Shown: positions 1 to 6,336, numbered from the stretch's first letter. The stretch is 19,349 nucleotides of DNA from CAIJXV01 sp964497135 (GCA_964497135.1 CAZCDO010000059.1:1-19349); one strand, 5' to 3'. Notes: generated by a model from the letters alone, not told the origin. Program-made: numbers and translations.

Positions 1-54
1 ACTAATTGAGCAAGAAGAAAATCACGTAAAAATCTAGTTGAAAGCCAAACCTCA

Positions 55-119
55 GTGTCAGGCAAGAATGCCTGACCTACTTGGGAGCCGGTTGCGAAGT
101 GCACCGAATCGCAGATGCA
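55..119 (+). repeat. Truncated copy of dispersed hairpin repeat (copy A)
   Basis: This stretch matches positions 8562-8626 at about 60 of 65 bases. It contains the perfect 8-bp hairpin GTCAGGCA-AGAA-TGCCTGAC (58-77 or so), then a shared CTACTTGGGAG stretch and a shared GTGCACC...CGCAGATGC end. In the 8.5-kb copy that end is one arm of a perfect terminal inverted repeat. Here only the right half of the element is present; the bases to the left (1-54) show neither the other arm nor the other hairpin. It lies just downstream of the zinc-ribbon pseudogene and may be the end point of the minus-strand gene cluster. Confidence 0.8.
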
Positions 120-142
120 CCCCTCCCCACAGTCCCCAGGAA

Positions 143-416
143 TCAGTCGTACATCCGTGTGACCTCACCCATAGCCAGCCGGGTGGATCGACACTTCGGA
201 CAACGCGGCCGAGCTTTCATCTTGTACTGACCGCCGCATTTGCACTTCCCGGCGATACGCTCTACACCAAAGTGGTATTTCCGCTGCGAGATTGGCTCCT
301 CAGCACATGCGGCTTTCAGTGCCGCCTCTTCCCCGCTGAAACCGAAACCCGCCGCCCATTTCGACTTTGAACGTTTTGCCGCACTCCCGGCACTTGGCTT
401 TAGATTCCATACCCAT
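143..416 (-). pseudogene. Frameshifted double zinc-ribbon protein remnant
   Basis: From ATG at 416 one frame reads MGMESKAKCRECGKTFKVEM... with a CxxC knuckle and then stops early at TGA (...SRMC*). A second frame, open to the stop at 143, carries the other half: ...VERIAGKCKCGGQYKMKARP then CPKC and a terminal MYD. I know uncharacterised small zinc-ribbon proteins with both halves in one chain (CRECGKTF near the start, CKCGG...PRCPKCRST near the end, about 110-120 residues). The two halves here are in different frames, and the usual middle appears shortened, consistent with an internal deletion near 340-350. The start lies 3 nt after the DraG-like gene's stop, so it belonged to the same operon. 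Function of the family is unknown; metal or nucleic-acid binding is only a guess. A continuous 98-codon frame starting at 439 exists but its first third has no zinc-ribbon character. Confidence 0.6.
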
Positions 417-419
417 AAA

Positions 420-1376
420 TTATCCCACCCGCCCCTCATACAGTCTATCGGCCAAGCCTAAAATCAGGTCACTCTGATAGACTTTCGTCCGCCAGCTTTC
501 CGGGATCCCTTCAATCCCGTAATACGCGCCGGCAATCTGACCATAAACCGCGCCGGTCGTGTCCGCATCATCACCCAGGTTGACGGCCAATAACGCCCCT
601 TCCCGGAAGTCCTTGGCCTTGTTGAACGCCCACAAGGCCGCCTCCAAGCTGTCGACCACATAGCCGGTCCCTCGGATCACGGGAGGATCCTTGCGCTTGA
701 AGGAACCATGGGCAATCGTGGCAATTGGCTCACAAAGCGGCTTTCCCCGCCAATAATCGGGAACCGGGCTATACGCATCCGACAGCAACTCTTCCTTGGA
801 TGCGCCAGTGACCGCGCCGGCAATCAACCCGCCCATGTACCGGCAGGCATCGACACAGGTCTCAGCCGCGTGCGTGGTCCGGGAACTATCGCCCGACCGT
901 TCAATGGCAATGGCCGGTGTTTTGGCAAAGAAAAGAGACACGGGCGCCAGCCGCATGATGCTCCCATTGCCGGCAGCACTAGAGGATATCGAGCCACAAT
1001 AGGGTTTTCGGGTTTCTTCGAACTTAGTCAGCGCCGCCCGGGTGGTTCCACCGATATCAAAACAATAGTTCTTGACGCTGAAATAGCCCTCTTTATACCA
1101 GCGCAAATACCGTTCCAGTTGGTCAACGGGATCGAAGCCCCTTTTCTCGACCAGGCTTTCGGCCAGACAGAGCGCCATGGAGGTGTCGTCCGTCCATTGG
1201 CCGGGCAGGAGATGGAACGGCCCCCCACCCTGGAGATCGGCAATCGGCGTAAAAGTGCCCGGCACCTTGAATTCCAGCGTCGTCCCCAAGGCATCGCATG
1301 CTGCCAGACCGATCATTGCGCCACGATAGCGGTCAGCGCCGGTCTGCCCGCCCGATACGATGCGCGTGATTGTCAT
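420..1376 (-). CDS. ADP-ribosylglycohydrolase (DraG/ARH family) with SLOG/YpsA-like N-terminal tip
   Basis: The protein is 318 aa. From about residue 16 to the end it is a full ADP-ribosylglycohydrolase: RYRGAMIGLAACDALGTTLEF at 17-36, the metal-site TDDTS at 62-66, and GDDADTTGAVYGQIAGAYYG around 268-287, with the aspartates that bind the two Mg ions in this family. Such enzymes remove ADP-ribose from proteins, nucleic acids or small molecules in the cytosol. The first 16 residues, MTITRIVSGGQTGADR, do not belong to that family. They match the start of YpsA-like 'putative molybdenum carrier' proteins (SLOG superfamily, Rossmann-like glycine loop GGQTG). A strong GAGGAGG Shine-Dalgarno six bases before ATG 1376 supports this start. 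It lies in a minus-strand run after the DNA glycosylase gene (35 nt gap). Hydrolase activity is well supported; whether the tip does anything is unknown. Confidence 0.9.
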   Translation of the reverse strand: MTITRIVSGGQTGADRYRGAMIGLAACDALGTTLEFKVPGTFTPIADLQGGGPFHLLPGQWTDDTSMALCLAESLVEKRGFDPVDQLERYLRWYKEGYFSVKNYCFDIGGTTRAALTKFEETRKPYCGSISSSAAGNGSIMRLAPVSLFFAKTPAIAIERSGDSSRTTHAAETCVDACRYMGGLIAGAVTGASKEELLSDAYSPVPDYWRGKPLCEPIATIAHGSFKRKDPPVIRGTGYVVDSLEAALWAFNKAKDFREGALLAVNLGDDADTTGAVYGQIAGAYYGIEGIPESWRTKVYQSDLILGLADRLYEGRVG

Positions 1377-1410
1377 CGTGGCCTCCTCGATCCAAGAGCA
1401 TACGCGCAGT

Positions 1411-2289
1411 TCAGTCCCCGATCCAGTTCAGTCGCTTCGCCACCCGGCTGACCTTGTACGCCGTGAAGCGGAACTTGCCCCAGGCGGCAAAGTGGTCGGC
1501 ATCCAGTTTGCTGTCCCGATCGCCGGCCTTGCGAACACCCAGGTGAAGCCCGACCTCCCGGTCAACGGGCAGGTATCTATGGAACCCCATCAGCACGAGC
1601 AGGTGCCGGGTGGCGTACCTCCCAAAGCCGTGCCAGGACTCGATCTCCTTTTCCGCTTCACCCTCGCCAACGAGGATGGAATCGTCCAGGAGCCAGGGCA
1701 CCTTGTTGGATGACGCCTTACCAGCGAGCAGAAACAGAGATTTGCTGCGGTATCCCATCCCGACCGTCTTCTTCAGGAATGGCTCACCGGCATCGATGAC
1801 CCGTTGCGGCGTCGGGAACGCTTTGCTGCCGGACGGTGTCGCCTCGCCCAGTTCAGCGCAAAGCCGCTGGCACATTTGCTGGGTGTAGCCCCACGAGGCG
1901 TTCGTCGTGCAAAGCGTTTTGACGGCGTCCTCCCAACAGGTGGGCGACCTGAACATACGCCCCCACCCCTGTCTCGAAAGCCGCAAGAACCTCGTCGCCT
2001 TCCGGGCTTTGCATACCGCCTGGAACTCCTCCAAGGGAAAGTCGAGCGAGAGCATCCGGTGGATGACCTGACGTAAAGCCGCCCGGTCCCTTGCCGATAG
2101 GGTGCGGTCGGCCTGGCAGATCAGTGTGCCCCGCACGGGTTTAACTGTGATCGAGCACGCCCCGGCACACGGCAACGTCAGGGCATAGCGAAAGCCGCCA
2201 TCCGCCTCTTCAGCCGGGGAGAGGTAGAGCCAGCCGTGACTGTACAACACGGATGGCAGGTGGCTTGCGGGCAAAGTGCCTATATTCAT
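1411..2289 (-). CDS. HhH-GPD superfamily DNA glycosylase
   Basis: I start at ATG 2289 (292 aa). A GTG at 2298 is an alternative, and the open frame runs further to 2430 without family-like sequence. Residues ~109-133 (WGRMFRSPTCWEDAVKTLCT...) form the helix entering the glycosylase core. HGFGRYA at 220-226 is the GxG turn of the helix-hairpin-helix, and LPVD at 240-243 supplies the expected catalytic Asp243. The end (AYKVSRVAKRLNWIGD) is typical of the AlkA/OGG-like '3-methyladenine/8-oxoguanine glycosylase' proteins of many bacteria. No lysine sits at the classical bifunctional position next to the HhH that I can identify, so a monofunctional enzyme is more likely. It would excise damaged or modified bases from DNA. 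It lies between the DUF1016-YgjP fusion and the ADP-ribosylglycohydrolase on the same strand. The substrate cannot be told from sequence. Confidence 0.8.
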   Translation of the reverse strand: MNIGTLPASHLPSVLYSHGWLYLSPAEEADGGFRYALTLPCAGACSITVKPVRGTLICQADRTLSARDRAALRQVIHRMLSLDFPLEEFQAVCKARKATRFLRLSRQGWGRMFRSPTCWEDAVKTLCTTNASWGYTQQMCQRLCAELGEATPSGSKAFPTPQRVIDAGEPFLKKTVGMGYRSKSLFLLAGKASSNKVPWLLDDSILVGEGEAEKEIESWHGFGRYATRHLLVLMGFHRYLPVDREVGLHLGVRKAGDRDSKLDADHFAAWGKFRFTAYKVSRVAKRLNWIGD

Positions 2290-2366
2290 TTTCGTCACGC
2301 CCAGCCTTATAGCAGGTTTAAGGGAGATCGGACAGGACGGAGTGAGCCCGGCGCTATCCCGACGGA

Positions 2367-3272
2367 TCAATACCCCCACCGCTCGTTCCCCAGCGGCGCG
2401 GCATTCAATTCCTGGCGGTGCAGGCGCCAATGGGGCATGTGCTTGTCCATCAAGGCGATAAACCTTTCTCCGTGGTTACGTTCGACCAGGTGGACCAGTT
2501 CGTGCAAAACGAGATAATCGATGCAGGCAACCGGTTTTTTCGCCAGTTCCAGGTTAATCCAGACCCGCCGGGCGCGACTGTTACAACTTCCCCACCGGGT
2601 TTTCATCTTCTTAATACCCCATTCGGCCACTTGAACTCCCAGTTCTTTTTGCCATTTGGCCAGCAAGGGTGGGACCAATTCCCGTAACTGCCCTCGATAA
2701 ATCGTATCCAATAGAAAATCGAAGTGATAGGGGTCTTTGAGGATTTCAACGGCAAGACCCGCCTCGGAAGCAGTGAGGCGTTTATTGAAGTTGGTGACGG
2801 CCGCCCCTTTACGGAGGTGCAGTTGGCTTTTAATTTGCACGGTCAGAGTGTCACGGGGCCAGGCGTGCTGAATGGCCTCCCGGGCATACCACTCCCGCAA
2901 AACAGGATCTGCAACTTGGGTGAGCAAGATGACAATATGGAACCAGGGCAATTGGGCAGCAGTCTGCTGCCCAATTTGGAGGTCTGGACAAATCTTCGCG
3001 AAGTAACTCATATACTTAAGGTTACGACTGGAAAACCCTTTCATGTCAGGGAAGGCCGCACGGAGATCGGCGGAAACCCGGTCAATCACCTTGGCACCCC
3101 ACCCCTGCCGGCTTTGCCGCTCAAGAATTTCTTTCCCGATGTAGTGATAGAGGTGGATTTGCTCCTGATTGGCGGAGAGGACCGCCCTTTGCCGGGCACC
3201 CGCGATCCGGCGCTTCAGATTGACAAGCCAATCGGCGTAATCGGCGGGAAGAATTAACGTGTTCTTTTTCAT
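2367..3272 (-). CDS. DUF1016 N-terminal domain fused to YgjP-type zinc metallopeptidase
   Basis: Start at ATG 3272 (301 aa), which overlaps the TGA of the hsdM remnant as ATGA. An in-frame ATG at 3341 is less likely because it lies inside that coding remnant. Residues 1-~186 match the N-terminal domain of DUF1016/YhcG nucleases (QIHLYHYIGKEILERQ; GWGAKVIDRVSADL; FSSRNLKYM; LPWFHIVILL; ending DPYHFDFL). At that point the usual PD-(D/E)xK nuclease domain should begin. Instead, residues ~188-298 are the C-terminal half of a YgjP/SprT-like (M48-type) peptidase: WGIKKMKTRWGSCN, then HELVH (His257, Glu258, His261) and a likely third ligand His267 in ERNHGERF. The N-terminal half of YgjP is missing. 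Both families often sit beside type I restriction genes, as here. Predicted role: a zinc protease with a DUF1016 adaptor, possibly defence-related. It may instead be a deletion product. Confidence 0.85.
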   Translation of the reverse strand: MKKNTLILPADYADWLVNLKRRIAGARQRAVLSANQEQIHLYHYIGKEILERQSRQGWGAKVIDRVSADLRAAFPDMKGFSSRNLKYMSYFAKICPDLQIGQQTAAQLPWFHIVILLTQVADPVLREWYAREAIQHAWPRDTLTVQIKSQLHLRKGAAVTNFNKRLTASEAGLAVEILKDPYHFDFLLDTIYRGQLRELVPPLLAKWQKELGVQVAEWGIKKMKTRWGSCNSRARRVWINLELAKKPVACIDYLVLHELVHLVERNHGERFIALMDKHMPHWRLHRQELNAAPLGNERWGY

Positions 3273-3575
3273 CCCTGAACCCCCATCCTTTTCAGATGCC
3301 CGCCAACCCGAGCTGCCAAGGTCGCCACTTCCGCATTCCAAGCGACGGGTTCGGAAAAGTGCGATCCTCTCTCATCGGTTGGAGCCGGGGTGTGTAACTC
3401 TCCCCAGTAACTTCCGCATATTTCATAGGAGAAGCGAGTTTTTCCCTCCCCCCGGCGAGGGGGAGGGTAGGGTGACCAGCACATAGTCCTTGTACTGGGA
3501 GGCATCCATGCCGCCGCGCAGTTCATCGCAGGATTGCCAGAGGGAGGAGTAGAGTTCAGATTTCTTCAGAGCCAT
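3269..3575 (-). pseudogene. hsdM: Remnant of type I restriction-modification methyltransferase gene hsdM
   Basis: From ATG 3575 the first 34 codons read MALKKSELYSSLWQSCDELR then GGMDASQYKDYVLV, which is the typical start of HsdM, the N6-adenine methyltransferase subunit of type I systems. After that the frame enters a GC-rich palindrome (3444-3467) and loses similarity. A second frame, from about 3430 to TGA 3269, reads YWGELHTPAPTDERGSHFSE and PVAWNAEVATLAARV..HLKRMG, which I take as the matching C-terminal end. About 300 bp remain of a gene normally 1.5 kb or more, and the catalytic NPPF region is absent. The terminal TGA overlaps the ATG of the DUF1016-YgjP gene. The N-terminal identification is strong; the C-terminal one rests on memory of HsdM-type proteins and on position. 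No hsdS or hsdR is in the window. Confidence 0.7.
3444..3467. repeat. Short palindrome inside hsdM remnant
   Basis: A 9-bp perfect stem (CCCTCCCCC / GGGGGAGGG) with a 6-nt loop lies exactly where the hsdM remnant switches frame. Such C/G-rich palindromes are common dispersed intergenic elements. Its position between the N- and C-terminal pieces suggests that it inserted there, or that it marks the deletion junction. Only one copy of this exact stem was seen in the window. Confidence 0.6.
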
Positions 3576-3597
3576 AATGCTTTCTCGGGTCGAATTG

Positions 3598-4164
3598 TCA
3601 CAAGTGCATTTCATCCACGCGCGACCAGGCGCGTTGCAGTTCGCCCTCGTCAATGCGCCGACGTAATTCCGGCCAATCGAGAGAATCGCCGGACACCTCG
3701 ACAATCCCGCGGATGTCCCGGAGATGCTTTTCCGAGCCGCCCTCGCGGAAGTACTCTAATTTGCGCAGGATCACATATTCCGGCGGAGCAAGGAACACCG
3801 GCTCTCCGGCGATCTCGATGCGCTGTTTCCGCGACATGCCCCAGCGGTGCAACGGATCGTCTCCCATTGTGTAACAGTCCGCCTTCAGCCCGCTGACCGC
3901 ATGGATCACATTGAAATGCCCACGGCGCGGGCGCGCGATTTCCATTCCGATCACCTCCGGCGGCGGACAGTAGTACTCCTCGGCAGGAAAAGCCAGCGAC
4001 AAAAATCCGATCTGCTTTCGCTCTATTTCGATGACCATATCGATGTCGTTTGTAAGTCGCGGCACACCGTAAGCGATACACGCCGTCGAACCGGTGACCA
4101 TGTAGGAAACCGGTAACCGGTTCAATCGCCGCACAAAAATCAATACGGGATCAGCTTCTTGCAT
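3598..4164 (-). CDS. AbiEii-like nucleotidyltransferase, candidate toxin
   Basis: A 188-aa protein of the pol-beta nucleotidyltransferase fold. VTGSTACIAYGVPRLTNDID (residues 23-42) holds the GS motif (Gly25-Ser26) and the paired metal-binding acids Asp40 and Asp42. Later PPEYVILRKLEYFREGGSEKH..DI matches the C-terminal helical region of AbiEii/MNT-type proteins that contain the conserved K-L-x-Y/A-x-R pattern. In the family such enzymes transfer nucleotides to RNA or proteins, and several are toxins of type IV or MNT/HEPN-like toxin-antitoxin systems. The ATG at 4164 lies inside the 3' end of the 71-aa upstream gene (14-nt overlap), so translation is probably coupled. It stops 22 nt before the hsdM remnant starts. 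Fold assignment is firm; toxicity is inferred from context. Confidence 0.8.
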   Translation of the reverse strand: MQEADPVLIFVRRLNRLPVSYMVTGSTACIAYGVPRLTNDIDMVIEIERKQIGFLSLAFPAEEYYCPPPEVIGMEIARPRRGHFNVIHAVSGLKADCYTMGDDPLHRWGMSRKQRIEIAGEPVFLAPPEYVILRKLEYFREGGSEKHLRDIRGIVEVSGDSLDWPELRRRIDEGELQRAWSRVDEMHL

Positions 4165-4366
4165 ATAGAAACACCTCGCGAACCGCCCCCAAAATCCGCT
4201 CCTCGCCCCAGTCCGGATGTAGCGACCGCAGCGCCGCCGTCTTGATTTTCCGCGCCGTCGAATATAATCGCAGAGCGGTCTCGATCCGTTGCGAGGGGGT
4301 CATCCGGCGGTAGATTTCGATCTGCCGAGCCCGCCCATCGAGTTCATTCGCGTCGTTCTCGTTCAT
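4151..4366 (-). CDS. Small helical partner of the nucleotidyltransferase (candidate antitoxin)
   Basis: A 71-aa, strongly charged, alpha-helical protein (QIEIYRRMTPSQRIETALRL, then HPDWGEERILGAVREVF). Short proteins with the pattern 'R-x-M-T-P-x-x-R ... LHPDWSEE' are known to me as conserved hypotheticals encoded beside nucleotidyltransferases. Its stop overlaps the next gene's start by 14 nt, the usual antitoxin-first layout. The Shine-Dalgarno is weak (AAGGGAACG before ATG 4366). It is the first gene after the tRNA-Arg on the same strand. No DNA-binding motif was recognised. Antitoxin role is an inference. Confidence 0.7.
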   Translation of the reverse strand: MNENDANELDGRARQIEIYRRMTPSQRIETALRLYSTARKIKTAALRSLHPDWGEERILGAVREVFLYARS

Positions 4367-4421
4367 CGTTCCCTTATCCGTGTAATAAATCCCTTTTATG
4401 GGGGCATGATCGATTGTGGAC

Positions 4422-4498
4422 TGGCACCCCCGGCAGGGCTCGAACCTGCGACCGTCGGATTAGAAATCCGATGCTCTGTCCAGCTGAGCTACGGGGGT
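4422..4498 (-). tRNA. tRNA-Arg (anticodon UCU)
   Basis: Read on the minus strand, the 7-bp acceptor stem ACCCCCG/CGGGGGT closes the molecule. The D arm is GCTCAGCTGGACAGAGC. The anticodon stem TCGGA/TCCGA holds the 7-nt loop TTTCTAA with anticodon TCT. The T arm carries GGTTCGAGCC-type sequence, and CCA is encoded at 4424-4422. The full length with CCA is 77 nt. Its 3' end faces the accessory cluster at lower coordinates, the side where integrative elements insert. Confidence 0.97.
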
Positions 4499-4600
4499 TT
4501 CAGGTTCTTATCTTATGCAAGACCCGTTCAGGTATTCAAGTATATACGGCAGGCAGGCGAAATAGGGACGTCGCATTGAAACGGTGAATCCGCCCACTTT

Positions 4601-5037
4601 GGAGCCGGGGCACCCCCATACGTGTTAAGCTAAGGACTTCGGCTCTTTCTGTAACTACGTTGGGGTAATGAATTTAGGGCTATTTTGAAGTGAGCGAAAA
4701 CCAAGGGATGTCTCACGCAGAGTTGCGCCAGGTTCAGATAGAGTTAAGACAAGAGTGAAGCAGGGCCGTGCGATTTCGCCGCGGCGGCGGAATCACCCGT
4801 CCCGTGTTCTCATGAAGCCAAGAGGAGGAAGGTTTGTTGCCTCAAAAACAAGCGGCGGACGGGACATTACACAGCCTTGTGTGAAATGACACGGCCGTTC
4901 TTTACTCTGCGAACAATCGTCTGAACCCTGTGGGACTCTGCGAGAAACTCCCCGGCCTGCCGACATATGGCCAATTCCCCTCCCTTATCCAGGATGACCC
5001 GTTCTTAGCTTAACACGTGTGAGGGCACCCCGGCTCC
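4601..5037. mobile_element. MITE-like non-autonomous element with 37-bp terminal inverted repeats
   Basis: The left end (4601-4637, GGAGCCGGGG...CGTGTTAAGCTAAGGAC) and the reverse complement of the right end (5001-5037) agree at 32 of 37 bases. The 437-bp interior shows no transposase: the longest readable pieces are very short, such as an 18-25 codon frame near 4812. No clear target-site duplication flanks it (ACTTT on the left, AACGG on the right). It occupies most of the gene-free 4499-5145 stretch; nothing else was recognised there. The element family was not identified. It could be a deleted insertion sequence or a MITE mobilised in trans. Confidence 0.65.
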
Positions 5038-5145
5038 AACGGATGAAGCGCGGGAAACGTTCCCTTCAGGTCGGAATCGGGATCGATGAGGTGGCCCGAC
5101 AACTCCGCACGGCGGGCTCTGCTCTGCGCTTTATCCCAGCCGCGC

Positions 5146-6336
5146 TCAGAGCGCCTGGGCCGCGGCCTTCAAGGCGTCCTGTTTGGCTTTGACCTGTTCA
5201 TCCGTCCAGTCGGGATTGACTGACACATAAACCGTCCGGCGTAAAATCTCCAGCGTCCGCGGACACGCGGTATCACTGTAGTCCGCACGCAATCCCTTGT
5301 TCTTGGCGAAGAAGAAGGGGTTCATATCCGGGTGGTGTGAGATGCGCTTTTCGCGCAACGGCTCCCAATTCGTATAGACATGTTTGCCGTGATCGATCAC
5401 CACGAACCCGCCGATTCCGGGTGCGGCGGCAAAGGCCCGGGCCTTGGCCTCATTCTTGAACTGAAGGGTCAACATCACGCCACAGTCACCCGCCTGATCG
5501 TTACTGGGCGCCACGGTCACTTCCTTCTGGCCGGCCAGGGCATCCGCCAGCCGATTGCGAATTCGCCGCAAGTCGGCAATGATTCCATCCATGCGCCCCA
5601 TTTGGACGCGCGCGATGGCGCCCATCACTTCGCTCGCGCGGTACTGCTGCGCCACAAAGATCGGGGTCTGCAGTTCGCCGGCCTGGGGGCGGAAGGCACT
5701 GCCCGAATCGTGATAAATGGTGGCCTTCTCAAAAAGGGTGCGGTCATTCGTCACCAGGATACCCCCCTCACCGCCGGCCGAAATGATCTTGTAGTAATTC
5801 AAACTGAAAACCCCCACGTCGCCCCAAGTGCCGGTCCGGCGGCCCTTGAAGGAACCTCCGTCCATCTGGCAGGAATCTTCAACCACCTTGATGCCCCGCT
5901 TGCGGGCAATGGCCAGGATCGCTTCCAGATTGGCCGACCGGCCGCTCATGTGAACCGGGATCACCGCCTTGACCTTCGGTCCGATCTTGCGCTCGAAATC
6001 GGCGGGGTCCAGCCCCAGGGTTTCATCCACTTCCGCCAACACCGGAATGGCGCCCACCGTCAACACCGAGGTCGCGGTGGCCAACCAGGTGTAGGCGGGG
6101 ACGATCACCTCGTCACCCGGTCCAATGCCCAGGCCGGCCAGGGCACAGACCAGCCCCGCTGTCCCGCCGCCACTCATGAGCAGGGCATAGGTGACGCCCA
6201 TTTTCTCAGCCCACTCCTGCTCGAAAAGTTGCACCTCCTGCAAGTGCCCGGCCTTTGCATCCCCGACCCGGAACCACTGCTTCGACAAAATGACCTTGGC
6301 TACCTCGTCGATCTCTTCTTGTCCTGCACGATACAT
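5146..6336 (-). CDS. DegT/DnrJ/EryC1/StrS-family PLP aminotransferase
   Basis: I chose ATG 6336 (396 aa) because GGGAGAAGG lies at an ideal distance upstream; the open frame reaches 6384 but adds 16 non-family residues. Fold-type I features are in order: MSGGGTAGLVCAL (phosphate-binding turn), DEVIVPAYTWLATATSVL (the usual P-x-x-T-[FW]-x-A-T), VEDSCQ with the Asp that pairs with the pyridine nitrogen (about residue 154), and FSLNYYKIISAGGEGGIL with the Schiff-base Lys183. These enzymes usually transfer an amino group to a keto-sugar or keto-cyclitol; a few dehydrate sugars. Here lysine is present, so transamination is expected. Length is typical. It is divergent from the creatininase-GNAT gene with a ~520-bp gap and has no sugar-nucleotide genes next to it, so its substrate is open. 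Confidence 0.88.
   Translation of the reverse strand: MYRAGQEEIDEVAKVILSKQWFRVGDAKAGHLQEVQLFEQEWAEKMGVTYALLMSGGGTAGLVCALAGLGIGPGDEVIVPAYTWLATATSVLTVGAIPVLAEVDETLGLDPADFERKIGPKVKAVIPVHMSGRSANLEAILAIARKRGIKVVEDSCQMDGGSFKGRRTGTWGDVGVFSLNYYKIISAGGEGGILVTNDRTLFEKATIYHDSGSAFRPQAGELQTPIFVAQQYRASEVMGAIARVQMGRMDGIIADLRRIRNRLADALAGQKEVTVAPSNDQAGDCGVMLTLQFKNEAKARAFAAAPGIGGFVVIDHGKHVYTNWEPLREKRISHHPDMNPFFFAKNKGLRADYSDTACPRTLEILRRTVYVSVNPDWTDEQVKAKQDALKAAAQAL

Noticed and set aside
3066..3110. TTGGCACCCCACCCCTGCCGG resembles the tRNA-Arg 3' end (possible att site)
   Set aside because: The match is broken and lies in the coding sequence of the DUF1016 domain, where it reads as conserved protein sequence.
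3273..3341. N-terminal extension of the DUF1016-YgjP protein to ATG 3341
   Set aside because: These codons lie inside the hsdM remnant in another frame, and the ATGA overlap at 3272 is the better start.
4289..4579. Plus-strand 96-codon frame containing PPAGLEPATVGLEIRC
   Set aside because: It is a translation of the antisense of tRNA-Arg, a well-known source of false protein calls.
4812..4889. Short plus-strand frame MKPRGGRFVASKTSGGRD in the MITE-like element
   Set aside because: Only 25 codons, no family similarity; it does have GA-rich bases nearby but no convincing start signal upstream.
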